Shown: positions 23,994-31,204 of the stretch, piece by piece
How positions within the stretch are numbered: position 1 is the first letter of the stretch
Layout of the letters: every line of letters starts with the position of its first letter
Assembly (NCBI RefSeq): GCF_000449425.2
Contig: NZ_AVHW01000005.1
Coordinates: forward strand, 1-38,273
Direction of reading: 5' to 3'
Origin: Clostridioides difficile CD160
Lineage (GTDB): Bacteria > Bacillota > Clostridia > Peptostreptococcales > Peptostreptococcaceae
Length of the DNA stretch: 38,273 bases
Position numbers and translations under genes: made by a program
Notes under the pieces: generated by a model
What the model saw: the letters and a program-made list of their open reading frames with translations, nothing else
What the model was told of the DNA's origin: nothing
The model's database searches: none

Positions 23994-25316
23994 TTAGTCA
24001 CCCCTTATAAACCTTTTTAAGTATCTTTCTATTGTATATTCAAAAGCATCTAAACTATCTATATCACTAGAACCATCATCGAGTCTCACATCCTCGTTAA
24101 TTTCTTTACTATCCCACATGGCACTACACAAAGCATTAACAAGAGTTTCGCTATATTTTGTATACTCAAATCTACTTTGACTAATTAATAAGTCTGTAAG
24201 TCTTATTCTATCGTTAATAGGACTTTTTAAAGCATTTCTAACACTAGCATTTAATCCTGCCTTCTCTACTGCATTTTTAATGCCTCGTATTAGCACCTGT
24301 TCGGCACTATCACAATAAATACAGTCAACCTTGCCATACAAATTTATTACTTTTCTTATAAAGTTTATAAGTAAATTATTCAACTCATCGGGGCTGGTAT
24401 CTGCGCTAGGTCTTTCACTTGCAAGCGCTATTACCTTTTTATAATTATAAGTAATCCCGATTGCGACAAAAGCATGGTAAGATTTATTACCCCCAAAATC
24501 TACCCCAATGATAACATCCATGAGCGGGTCAACTGTTTCAGTCTTAAACTGCTCTTTATTATTAGCAAAGTATTCATATATAAGCCCCTCAGCAACACAT
24601 CTTTGACCAAGTATATCCCTCTTATACCAAATACTCCCCTCGTCATATTGAGATATAATTGCCCGCTTTCTCATGTCTGAGACTGTTATATTATCATGTA
24701 TGGTAAAGTGTTGATAGTTATATCCACCCAGTAAAGTCCCTTTTCTATCTTTTTCCATATAGCTATCAATATACTCTTTATAAATTGGAGCGCTAGGGTT
24801 GCTGGGGTTCAAATCCCAAAATATTTTACGATTGGTTGATGCTATAATTCTATTAAAAGCCTCTTTGATGGTATTATCGTGATGCAGATTTATCTCTGTT
24901 GCTATCCACATACCATAAGAGTTACCTCTTATCTTTTCAAAAGAGTTGGCTTTAGCACCCCCAGCAAATATAATTACCTTTTGCTTTCCTTTAGTAGAGA
25001 CGCCTTTAATATAAAGGCACTCATTACCCATAAATTCACCCCAGCGACATTGACCTCGGAAAATACATTCAAGTCCAAAGCCATTGGCGAAACCAAGATT
25101 TAATTTAGCATTTGCAATAGTAGACCCTGTAGCCAGGTGTATTTTATCTTTAGATACCTTAACCTCATGAGCAAAAGCAAATATATTGTCTATAGTCTTA
25201 CCAGCTCTTACAGCACCTTCGGCTATATTGTATGTGTTATTAGCACAACGCCTAATATACTCTTTGTGTTTATCTCCAAATAAAAACGGTATAGTTTTCT
25301 TTTTAGTTACTGCCAT
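23994..25316 (-). CDS. terL: Terminase large subunit
   Basis: This 440-aa ATPase/nuclease packages DNA into the prohead. Walker A is GAVRAGKT (residues 34-41), with the arginine typical of terminases. Walker B region is SYGMWIATEINLHHD, ending in an acidic residue. The C-terminal RNase H-like nuclease begins at DVIIGVDFGGNKSYHAFVAI (first metal aspartate) with a second acidic cluster (VDCIYCDSAEQV). It overlaps the small subunit gene by 14 bases and is followed by the portal gene. All expected motifs are present, so the packaging motor is probably functional. Confidence 0.95.
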   Translation of the reverse strand: MAVTKKKTIPFLFGDKHKEYIRRCANNTYNIAEGAVRAGKTIDNIFAFAHEVKVSKDKIHLATGSTIANAKLNLGFANGFGLECIFRGQCRWGEFMGNECLYIKGVSTKGKQKVIIFAGGAKANSFEKIRGNSYGMWIATEINLHHDNTIKEAFNRIIASTNRKIFWDLNPSNPSAPIYKEYIDSYMEKDRKGTLLGGYNYQHFTIHDNITVSDMRKRAIISQYDEGSIWYKRDILGQRCVAEGLIYEYFANNKEQFKTETVDPLMDVIIGVDFGGNKSYHAFVAIGITYNYKKVIALASERPSADTSPDELNNLLINFIRKVINLYGKVDCIYCDSAEQVLIRGIKNAVEKAGLNASVRNALKSPINDRIRLTDLLISQSRFEYTKYSETLVNALCSAMWDSKEINEDVRLDDGSSDIDSLDAFEYTIERYLKRFIRGD

Positions 25317-26013
25317 ATATTTCTTCCTCTATTTCTTCTATATCCTCTACTTCTAAGTCATTCCCAGTTAGTTTATTTGTCTTTGCTTTAATGCTCTCTA
25401 TTCTACTTTTTTGTTCCTCTGTAGCTAAATCCCAATTCTTATGAAGTAATTCCTCATAATCTTTTATCATTCTAGTTAACACATTGAAAGCCCCTGTAAT
25501 AGCCTTAACAGATGCGAGTTCCTTATCCCACGAATGTTGTATCTGATACTCCTTATATTTCTTACCATCATCTTTTACAATATCAATCGTATGGTCTTTT
25601 TTATTCTTCACATGAGTTATATTTATTGCGTATATAATTTTAGAATATTGTAATGTAATACTAGCCCACAAGTAATCAAGAGTACTCAAATTATTGTTGT
25701 ATACGCTATTCCAAACCTTTAAAAGCCCCTTTGGAATAGTTTTATTAAAAGAAGAACATAAATAAGTATCACTTTTATTCTTATTCCCTTCGGGCGCACT
25801 TCCGCCAATATTGCCTACAGAATTTTTATTACCAAGCTGACCACCTTTTTTCTTTTCCCAATTATCAAGTGACTTCCAATTTCTAATATTACCAACTTTT
25901 TCATTTAGAATTTTAGCAATTTCAGTTAATTCTATTTTTCCCTCATGCTCGATATAAATTTCCCTTGCCTTTTCTCTGTTCGGATTTCTCGGTCTTGCTA
26001 TATTTTTCACCAC
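25303..26013 (-). CDS. terS: Terminase small subunit
   Basis: The 236-aa product has an N-terminal helix-turn-helix (residues 10-50: AREIYIEHEGKIELTEIAKI and NEKVGNIRNWKSLDNWEKKK), then a glycine/asparagine linker (GGQLGNKNSVGNIGGSAPEG) and a helical oligomerisation region (SVKAITGAFNVLTRMIKDYE). This is the small-subunit layout of Firmicutes phages: the HTH binds the packaging site, the rest forms a ring. The start is ambiguous between two adjacent GTG codons (26013, 26010) next to AAAGG. The non-coding stretch 26653-27175 is the nearest candidate packaging site. Confidence 0.88.
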   Translation of the reverse strand: MVKNIARPRNPNREKAREIYIEHEGKIELTEIAKILNEKVGNIRNWKSLDNWEKKKGGQLGNKNSVGNIGGSAPEGNKNKSDTYLCSSFNKTIPKGLLKVWNSVYNNNLSTLDYLWASITLQYSKIIYAINITHVKNKKDHTIDIVKDDGKKYKEYQIQHSWDKELASVKAITGAFNVLTRMIKDYEELLHKNWDLATEEQKSRIESIKAKTNKLTGNDLEVEDIEEIEEEIYGSN

Positions 26014-26017
26014 CTTT

Positions 26018-26044
26018 AAATAAAAAAAGAACCAGGTTAACTAG
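26018..26044 (-). terminator. Terminator at the end of the serine recombinase gene
   Basis: On the minus strand AGAACTAG and CTGGTTCT (8-bp stem, one G-U pair, loop of five) are followed by seven T. It overlaps the last codons of the recombinase gene and separates that gene from the terminase genes. Confidence 0.65.
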
Positions 26045-26652
26045 TTCTCTAATAGTTTTATATACTTATATATTGTTGTACGACTCATGTTGCACAACCT
26101 AGAAAATTCACTTATGTTTATTTCTTTATTCTTATATTTTGAATAGTGCTTTAAAAATATGCTCGGGATATTATCAATACCAGTTCTAGGGCGACCAATA
26201 ACTTTACCTTTGGCTTTAGCATTAGCCATACCGCTTTTAACCCTGTCACTTGTCATAGCTCTTTCCATCTCTGCAAATACACCCATCATCTTGAGCATAC
26301 CCTCAGTCATTGCATCAAGGTTACCTTTTGTACAATCAACAACAAACCATCCTAAAATCAGTTTACTCTTTCTTTCTTTGACTAATTCGAGTATATTTAT
26401 TAGTTGCTTAGTACTACGACTTATACGAGATACCTCTGTCGATATAACTACATCGCCTTCTCCTAAATTGTCTAACATACGATTTAATTCTATTCTATCT
26501 ACCTTAGCCCCGCTTTCATATTCGGTAAAAATATTCCTACTTAGCAACTCGTATCCATGAGCTTTTGCTAATTGCTTTATATCTCTTATTTGTCTATTAA
26601 TATCCTGCTTTTCTTCATTTGTTGAGCATCTGCAATATCCTAGAACGTTCAT
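26041..26652 (-). CDS. Serine recombinase (resolvase/invertase family)
   Basis: The 203-aa protein belongs to the small serine recombinases. The catalytic domain starts at residue 1, with R8 and the nucleophile S10 in YCRCSTNEE; VVISTEVSRISRS and the long E-helix (MLKMMGVFAEMERAMTSDRV) follow, and KGKVIGRPR joins to a C-terminal HTH (residues 165-200, ISEFSRLCNMSRTTIYKYIK). It lacks the large C-terminal domain of phage serine integrases, so it is a resolvase or invertase. On a phage-plasmid a multimer resolvase fits best. It has its own promoter and terminator and two res-like inverted repeats immediately upstream. Confidence 0.9.
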   Translation of the reverse strand: MNVLGYCRCSTNEEKQDINRQIRDIKQLAKAHGYELLSRNIFTEYESGAKVDRIELNRMLDNLGEGDVVISTEVSRISRSTKQLINILELVKERKSKLILGWFVVDCTKGNLDAMTEGMLKMMGVFAEMERAMTSDRVKSGMANAKAKGKVIGRPRTGIDNIPSIFLKHYSKYKNKEINISEFSRLCNMSRTTIYKYIKLLEN

Positions 26653-26684
26653 AACTTACACTCCTTTACGAATATTATAATTAA

Positions 26685-26713
26685 ATTATAACATGTTCAC
26701 GAAAAGGTATCAA
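26685..26713 (-). promoter_or_regulatory. Promoter of the serine recombinase
   Basis: Reading the minus strand, TTGATA (26708-26713) and TATAAT (26685-26690) are separated by exactly 17 bases. The left arm of the 34-bp inverted repeat at 26694-26727 lies between them, so recombinase binding would repress its own gene, as in Tn3-type resolvases. Confidence 0.75.
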
Positions 26714-26819
26714 TAATATATTGAACAATAATTAAATATTTTTCATTGAAATGCCTAGTTTTTTATTTTTTATTTCTTACAATATTTAATGTTCACAAAA
26801 ACAGGTGTTTAATTGAACA
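26694..26819. promoter_or_regulatory. res-like recombination site: two inverted repeats
   Basis: TGTTCA...TGAACA ends bound a 34-bp site (26694-26727) and a 30-bp site (26790-26819). Left arms share TGTTCAC(G/A)AAAA. Subsite lengths of about 28-34 bp with inverted ends next to the recombinase gene are the layout of resolvase res sites. The 62-bp gap between them is longer than in Tn3. Confidence 0.6.
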
Positions 26820-27175
26820 CTTTAAACTTTGCTTTCATTACGTGACAGAGTTTCATTACGCGATACAAGTCTAGCTATTGCAATTACTTAAATTCGGCAA
26901 GGTATTCGTGTTTGATTATTTCAATTACGTGCATAACTTGCAATAAATCACTTTCTTATTTCATATCATTTCAAGAGTCGTTGTAAGCAATGAAGCATCA
27001 AATAAGCTTCTAAGCTAGTATTTATAATGGCTAACGCCTATTTTAATGAATATGGGGTTTTCTTAGAGAATCAGACATTCACTTTTTACTTTTCCTACTT
27101 TATATATAGCGAAAAAAATGTATTGAATATATAGGGCTTTATTTTTCCCATATTCAAAAAGACAAAATAAAAAAA
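26820..27175. other. Non-coding stretch upstream of terminase: direct repeats, candidate packaging site or origin
   Basis: No credible gene is seen on either strand. TTTCATTACGTGA (26833-26845) and TTTCATTACGCGA (26851-26863) are direct repeats 18 bases apart, and TTTCAATTACGTG at 26919-26931 is a third, looser copy. The rest is AT-rich. Because the terminase small subunit gene is the next phage gene, TerS binding (pac or cos) is a reasonable guess. A recombination site for the tyrosine recombinase could also be here. Confidence 0.5.
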
Positions 27176-27784
27176 TCACCCTATTAGGTCATTTAAAAAC
27201 ATGCTGTATTCTTGATATTGTTCTTCATTAAGACCTAAATATGCTTTAGTTTCTTCTATACTAGAATGTCCAAGCATTTCCTTGACTCTTATAATGTCGA
27301 ATCCACTTTCTTCGTATATGGTATGAGCGTATGTTTTACGCATACTATGTGCGGTTATATGCTTAAGTCCAAAGTATCTACCGGCTTCTTTCAGTATCTC
27401 TGTTACTCTCTCAACACCTATATGCGGGGTAACAGATTTTTGCCTGGATGGGAACATATATTCATAATCTTTTTTGTTCTTTATATAGTTTTTGAGTACT
27501 CTTTCTAAGTTAGGAACTATTGGAGCTTTTCTAGGTTTTTTATTTTTCTTTCTTATATTCTTAGTCTTTTCTTTTTTACTCTCCATTATTAAGAAATAAC
27601 CTTCGTCTATCGCTTTTCTAACATCCCTTACCTGGAGTTTAACTAAATCCCCAGCCCTATAACCAGTACCTATTCCCAGTACAAATAGGACATAATTTCT
27701 AATACTCTTTTCTTTTAAATATTCCTGTATATTTAAAGCCATGTTTTTATCTTTTATAGGGTTTGCTGGTCTTTTTGTACCCAT
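27176..27784 (-). CDS. Short tyrosine recombinase (integrase/XerD-like catalytic domain)
   Basis: The 202-aa protein has the catalytic residues of the family: R43 (TGYRAGD), probable lysine near 86 (PRKAP), H146 and R149 (AHSMRKT), H173 (LGHSS) and nucleophile Y182 (KAYLG). It lacks the usual N-terminal SAM-like and arm-binding domains and so is about half the length of a phage integrase. Such single-domain recombinases act in dimer resolution or inversion; integration is unlikely without an arm-binding domain, and the genome looks plasmid-like. ATG 27784 follows AGGGTGG. It overlaps the 59-aa gene by 31 bases. Confidence 0.88.
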   Translation of the reverse strand: MGTKRPANPIKDKNMALNIQEYLKEKSIRNYVLFVLGIGTGYRAGDLVKLQVRDVRKAIDEGYFLIMESKKEKTKNIRKKNKKPRKAPIVPNLERVLKNYIKNKKDYEYMFPSRQKSVTPHIGVERVTEILKEAGRYFGLKHITAHSMRKTYAHTIYEESGFDIIRVKEMLGHSSIEETKAYLGLNEEQYQEYSMFLNDLIG

Positions 27785-27933
27785 TTATCGCCACCCTCTT
27801 TTTTCCTTACCTTATGCCTATTTTTTGCTTTTATATTCTCATGTTTTGAACTTCTTTCGCCTTCAAGGTATTTTTCTGTTTGCTGTTCATATTTATCTAT
27901 TGCCTCGCTGGCATCCATCCATTTTTTACTCAT
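27754..27933 (-). CDS. Small basic protein (59 aa), co-translated with the tyrosine recombinase
   Basis: ATG 27933 follows AAAGGAGG by 6 bases. The 59-aa product (MSKKWMDASEAIDKYEQQTE, then a lysine/arginine-rich second half with NIKAKNRHKVRKKEGGD) has no recognised family. It is probably all helix then disordered and could bind nucleic acid. It overlaps the recombinase start by 31 bases in a different frame, so it may be an accessory or directionality-type protein for the recombinase; this is inference from linkage and charge. Confidence 0.65.
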   Translation of the reverse strand: MSKKWMDASEAIDKYEQQTEKYLEGERSSKHENIKAKNRHKVRKKEGGDKWVQKDQQTL

Positions 27934-27949
27934 TATTTCCTCCTTTTCA

Positions 27950-27985
27950 AATAAAAAAGCCCTGTATCTAAAATACAAGGCTTCC
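27950..27985 (-). terminator. Terminator between the late regulator and the recombinase pair
   Basis: On the minus strand AGCCTTGTAT and ATACAGGGCT (27982-27973 and 27967-27958; 10-bp stem, one G-U pair, 5-base loop) are followed by TTTTTTATTT. It ends the early operon after the ArpU-like gene. Confidence 0.8.
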
Positions 27986-28110
27986 CAAAGGGGGACTAAC
28001 TTTTTATATTCAATTTTCAATGTTCAATTTTTTCCATAATACAATTATAGACCTAAATAAAAATAAATTAGTGAACAACATGTGATTTTTGTGTTAACTT
28101 ATTGTTAGTT

Positions 28111-28551
28111 TTATATTAACAACATGTTAGATAACTTTTCAAGCGCTTTATCGCGCTTACTATAAACATATTCCCTGCAACATTTAACCTCCATTGCTAT
28201 TTTAGTCATTGACATTTTTTCATACCTATTGTAAAAATATATCAATTCTATAATTCTTCTCTCATCACTTGGCAATTCTTCTAAATAAGCGTAAACAATT
28301 TTTACTCTCTTCTCTACATACTCTATTTCGGTTTCTTTTATAAAAATTTGTTGTTCAGCATTAGCAATCATATCATCTATTCCTTTTGGACTTGTCTTTA
28401 CCTTAAACCCTATTTCGCTAAAATTAACTTCACTATATTTTTCATTTTCTTTTAAAATAGCAATCTCTTTCTTTAAAATATTAATTCTTCGCTTCCTGCT
28501 CCCTAAGTCCTCTAAATATCGACCAGTCTTTTCTATCCTTTCCTTATTCAT
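28111..28551 (-). CDS. ArpU/sigma-70-like late transcription regulator
   Basis: The 146-aa product has an N-terminal coiled coil (RKRRINILKKEIAILKENEK and KETEIEYVEKRVKIVYAYLE) and a C-terminal region 4-type HTH: LPSDERRIIELIYFYNRYEK, then MSMTKIAMEVKCCREYVYSK and a closing helix. This is the form of ArpU and related phage late-gene activators, which often close the early operon in Firmicutes phages. It lies at the end of the early genes, before the recombinases and terminase. It probably switches on the late genes; its target promoter cannot be read from the sequence. Confidence 0.78.
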   Translation of the reverse strand: MNKERIEKTGRYLEDLGSRKRRINILKKEIAILKENEKYSEVNFSEIGFKVKTSPKGIDDMIANAEQQIFIKETEIEYVEKRVKIVYAYLEELPSDERRIIELIYFYNRYEKMSMTKIAMEVKCCREYVYSKRDKALEKLSNMLLI

Positions 28552-28560
28552 AACCCCTCC

Positions 28561-29529
28561 TTATTCACTTTCAAAATTCATATATTTTAAAATATTCCTA
28601 ATGCCTAACTCATCCATGCAATATTTATGCAATATTGGATGACTTTCTTTTAGCATCTGAAAACGGTTAGGGGTTGGGTCATATGAAAGCCCAAACATAC
28701 AATAAATGCAACCAGTACGCTGACACAAAGTAGTCTTATATTTTACAAAGCCAAGTTTATCCTCTTTTACAACTTCGCCATAAACAGATGCAATAGGCAA
28801 CTTATTAATGTAAATATACTCCAATATATCTTGTTCAGTCCAAAAGCTAAGAGGAGCAGAGAGTGGTCTTTTTTCATAAAAAGTATTGCAACCATTTTTC
28901 AGATATTTTCTTTTTCTCATAGAACTTTCTTCGGCTAAAGTTCCAACAATGCCTTTTAGTCCTGTTTCTTTTTCAAACTTTTCAAAAGGTTGCTTTTTCA
29001 TAATATCGCAACATTTATCAGAAATTTTAAATGGTGCATTTACTAAATAACGCCATTTTTTAGAAATAACAAATTGACTATTAGTACCATCTTTATTAAT
29101 TCCATTTAGATGTTTGTTTATTAAAGCTTCGCTTTTAGAGTTTCTAACTTTAGATATGTAATGACTTTGTTCTTTACTAATAATTGGATAACCATACTTT
29201 TCTATAACATCTTTAAAGGACATTTTAGGTCTTATAATTATTACATTTTCTTTTGTTTTTACAAACTCTTTCAATTCGGGATATTCTAGTCCTGGGTCGC
29301 AAAAAACTGCTGGAATTTCTTTGTATACTTGCCTAGCAATATGCAAGAGAACAGTACTATCCTTACCACCACTAAAACTAATATAAACATTGCCTTGATG
29401 GTAGTCATACCATTCCCTAATTCTTTTTTTAGTTAGTATTATTTTTGCTTCAAGAGGCAATGATTGCTTTTGTTTCAAATACCCTTCTTTTAATTTTTTC
29501 AACTCTTCTTTAGAATAATTAATCTCCAC
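28561..29529 (-). CDS. PAPS-reductase/ATP-pyrophosphatase family protein
   Basis: The 322-aa protein has the PP-loop SGGKDS at residues 53-58, which binds ATP or an adenylated substrate, and later conserved features of the family (AVFCDPGLEYPELKEFV, GLKGIVGTLAEESSMRKRKY, RPLSAPLSFWTEQDILEYI). Two cysteine groups, KCCDIMKK and CQRTGCIYCMFG, might bind iron-sulphur or zinc. Many clostridial phages carry this protein; the substrate is unknown, with sulphur activation or nucleic-acid sulphur modification possible. It is a single copy without dnd partner genes. The GTG start overlaps the end of the zinc-ribbon gene (29519-29659). A cargo or host-takeover role is inferred. Confidence 0.85.
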   Translation of the reverse strand: MEINYSKEELKKLKEGYLKQKQSLPLEAKIILTKKRIREWYDYHQGNVYISFSGGKDSTVLLHIARQVYKEIPAVFCDPGLEYPELKEFVKTKENVIIIRPKMSFKDVIEKYGYPIISKEQSHYISKVRNSKSEALINKHLNGINKDGTNSQFVISKKWRYLVNAPFKISDKCCDIMKKQPFEKFEKETGLKGIVGTLAEESSMRKRKYLKNGCNTFYEKRPLSAPLSFWTEQDILEYIYINKLPIASVYGEVVKEDKLGFVKYKTTLCQRTGCIYCMFGLSYDPTPNRFQMLKESHPILHKYCMDELGIRNILKYMNFESE

Positions 29530-29659
29530 GTCTCTCTGCTCCTTGTTTTTCTTTTTTATATTTAGTTTGGCACTTTCTACAACAAAAATTTTTCTCTGAT
29601 TTTAAATCTGTATAAAATAACTTACCACACCAAAAACAAATTTTTCTCTTTTTAGACAC
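29519..29659 (-). CDS. Small zinc-ribbon protein (46 aa)
   Basis: The gene has a GTG start at 29659 and AAGGTGA five bases upstream. The 46-aa product has two cysteine pairs, CFWC and CRKC, in a treble-clef-like zinc ribbon (MSKKRKICFWCGKLFYTDLK), then a lysine-rich tail. The stop overlaps the GTG start of the PAPS-reductase-like gene by 11 bases, so the two are coupled and may act together, for example as a nucleic-acid-binding partner. It is too short for ordinary ORF calling. Function is unknown. Confidence 0.75.
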   Translation of the reverse strand: MSKKRKICFWCGKLFYTDLKSEKNFCCRKCQTKYKKEKQGAERRGD

Positions 29660-29671
29660 GCAATCACCTTC

Positions 29672-29872
29672 TCACATCAATACTTCAATAATACATCTAG
29701 CAATAATATCAATATTTTTATATCCTTTAGTATTTTTCTTTTCTATTCTAAATTTCAAAGCATCATCTAAATCGTCAAATTTTTCTCTCAAATCTTCATA
29801 TTTCCCACAACTATAGTCTTCTTGACATATATAGCCTCCTTGACATATAACAACAAACTCAGTCTTTACCAT
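29672..29872 (-). CDS. Hypothetical early protein (66 aa)
   Basis: ATG 29872 follows AGGAGG with a 9-base spacer, which decides the start over an upstream in-frame ATG that would overlap the next gene. The 66-aa product (MVKTEFVVICQGGYICQEDY, then EDLREKFDDLDDALKFRIEK) has three cysteines in the first 25 residues and an acidic helical middle. I recognise no family. It belongs to the early operon, between two other small genes. Confidence 0.65.
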   Translation of the reverse strand: MVKTEFVVICQGGYICQEDYSCGKYEDLREKFDDLDDALKFRIEKKNTKGYKNIDIIARCIIEVLM

Positions 29873-29876
29873 TTTT

Positions 29877-30236
29877 TTAGTCCTCCTCATATCGTTCTAT
29901 TAACCACCCACTTCTAGTTGGCGTGTTTCTTCTAATGATTTGATAAATAGACTCTTTTTTTATCCTTAAAAAATCTGATGCTTCATCCTCTGTCATAATT
30001 TTAACTTCTCCAGTTTTAACATTTACAAGTTTTACAGTCTTGCATATTTTTTTAGGATATTCCCTAACCTTCAACGCACTACAAGCTTTAGTAGAACTAG
30101 CTAAGACTTTTTTATTTCCATTTATTTTGACAGGCTTTATACAACAATATAATGCCAAATAATTTTTATATGTTAAATCATCTTCCATGAAATTCGGATT
30201 AACTGAACCACTAAGGCTTTTTTCTACCTTAAGCAT
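29877..30236 (-). CDS. Hypothetical early protein with a C-terminal HTH-like end (119 aa)
   Basis: ATG 30236 follows GAGAGGTG. The 119-aa product has a basic middle (SSTKACSALKVREYPKKICK) and a C-terminal motif of the kind found in NUMOD-like/HTH modules of phage endonuclease-associated proteins: VNVKTGEVKIMTEDEASDFL then KKESIYQIIRRNTPTRSGWL. Such modules bind DNA in homing endonucleases, but no nuclease domain is attached. It probably has a DNA-related role in the early region; identity is uncertain. Confidence 0.65.
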   Translation of the reverse strand: MLKVEKSLSGSVNPNFMEDDLTYKNYLALYCCIKPVKINGNKKVLASSTKACSALKVREYPKKICKTVKLVNVKTGEVKIMTEDEASDFLRIKKESIYQIIRRNTPTRSGWLIERYEED

Positions 30237-30250
30237 TAAAAAACACCTCT

Positions 30251-30640
30251 CTATATAACACAATCAAGGTCATTGTAAAAATTATCATATACTTTTATTA
30301 ATTCAAACCTTGAATCGAATTTATCATATTTACTTTTATTGTTAATAATTATTTGATTTTCTCCCATTATTTTTTTAGCTGGTATTATCAATATTTTTAA
30401 AGCGCTTCCGGTTTCATCGAGTGCAATAAGTATATAAATATCGCAACTATGGTATTCTTTTTCTAATTCAAAATGATGATACTCAGCCTCATAACACTTA
30501 TAAAGACTAGACACTTCCACTTTTACTCTAATACCATCATTTACAAGAAAATCATATGGATATACGCAAGACATCTTTTTGATGCAATAGCCTCTTGACT
30601 CTAAAATTTTCTCTATATATTGCTTCCACTTTTCATTCAC
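30251..30640 (-). CDS. Putative PD-(D/E)xK-type endonuclease (129 aa)
   Basis: The 129-aa product has a stretch like the PD-(D/E)xK nuclease core: PYDFLVNDGIRVKVEVSSLY (residues 28-47), where the aspartate after PY and the later E of VEVS could be metal ligands, although the usual lysine is replaced by serine. Around it are an N-terminal helix (WKQYIEKILESRGYCIKKM) and a strand (CDIYILIALDETGSALKILI). This could be a Holliday junction- or intron-type nuclease. It lies next to ssb, which supports a recombination role. The replaced lysine makes activity uncertain. Confidence 0.55.
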   Translation of the reverse strand: MNEKWKQYIEKILESRGYCIKKMSCVYPYDFLVNDGIRVKVEVSSLYKCYEAEYHHFELEKEYHSCDIYILIALDETGSALKILIIPAKKIMGENQIIINNKSKYDKFDSRFELIKVYDNFYNDLDCVI

Positions 30641-30654
30641 TCAACCACTTCCTT

Positions 30655-31071
30655 CTAAAAAGGTATATCGTTATCTTCTATCGCCTGGTAACCTTGTGGG
30701 TCTAAACCTTGCGGTTCGAAAGTATATTCTTTCTCCTCACTAGTCGCTTTATTTTTAGCTGTTAGTTGTCTAACTGTCTTAGTATTCACCTTTGTAAATG
30801 TCTTTTTCTCGCCTTCCTGCGTCTCGTACTTATCTACCCTTATAGACCCTACTACAGACACTAAATTACCTTTAGATATATAGTTAGCGCAATACTCCGC
30901 AGATTTTCCCATCACTTCTATAGGTATAAAATCAGTTTCTTTAGTCCCATCTTTTTTGGTATAATCTCTGTCTATAGCGATTATAAAAGTTGCTACTGCT
31001 GTACCCGACCCTGGAATATATTTAAGTTCGGGGTCTTTTGTTAATCTACCAACTAGTGCGACATTATTCAT
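30655..31071 (-). CDS. ssb: Single-stranded DNA-binding protein
   Basis: The 138-aa protein is a classic bacterial/phage SSB: MNNVALVGRLTKDPELKYIP at the start, then TAVATFIIAIDRDY, ETDFIPIEVMGKSAEYCANY and LVSVVGSIRVDKYETQEGEK form the OB fold (residues 1-105). A short linker ends in the acidic tail EDNDIPF that recruits replication and repair partners. It coats ssDNA during phage replication and recombination. It overlaps the upstream 39-aa gene by 4 bases, and belongs to the early operon. Confidence 0.95.
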   Translation of the reverse strand: MNNVALVGRLTKDPELKYIPGSGTAVATFIIAIDRDYTKKDGTKETDFIPIEVMGKSAEYCANYISKGNLVSVVGSIRVDKYETQEGEKKTFTKVNTKTVRQLTAKNKATSEEKEYTFEPQGLDPQGYQAIEDNDIPF

Positions 31072-31187
31072 TTTTTAAAACCCTCCACACAATTCTCACA
31101 TTCTCTTAACTTAACTCTATATTCATATATCCGACCAACGAAAAATGCAAATATAATCATAAGTATTAAACCTAAATAATCCATCAT
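31068..31187 (-). CDS. Small membrane protein with a C-terminal CxxC (39 aa)
   Basis: ATG 31187 follows AAAGGATAA; a second ATG lies one codon later. The 39-aa product has one membrane segment (YLGLILMIIFAFFVGRIY, residues 4-21) and a short cytoplasmic tail with CENC and basic residues. The stop overlaps the ssb ATG as ATGA, so it is translated with ssb. I recognise no family; it is too short for ordinary calling. Frame, RBS and overlap support it being real. Confidence 0.6.
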   Translation of the reverse strand: MMDYLGLILMIIFAFFVGRIYEYRVKLRECENCVEGFKK

Positions 31188-31204
31188 ATTTTATCCTTTC
31201 TCGG

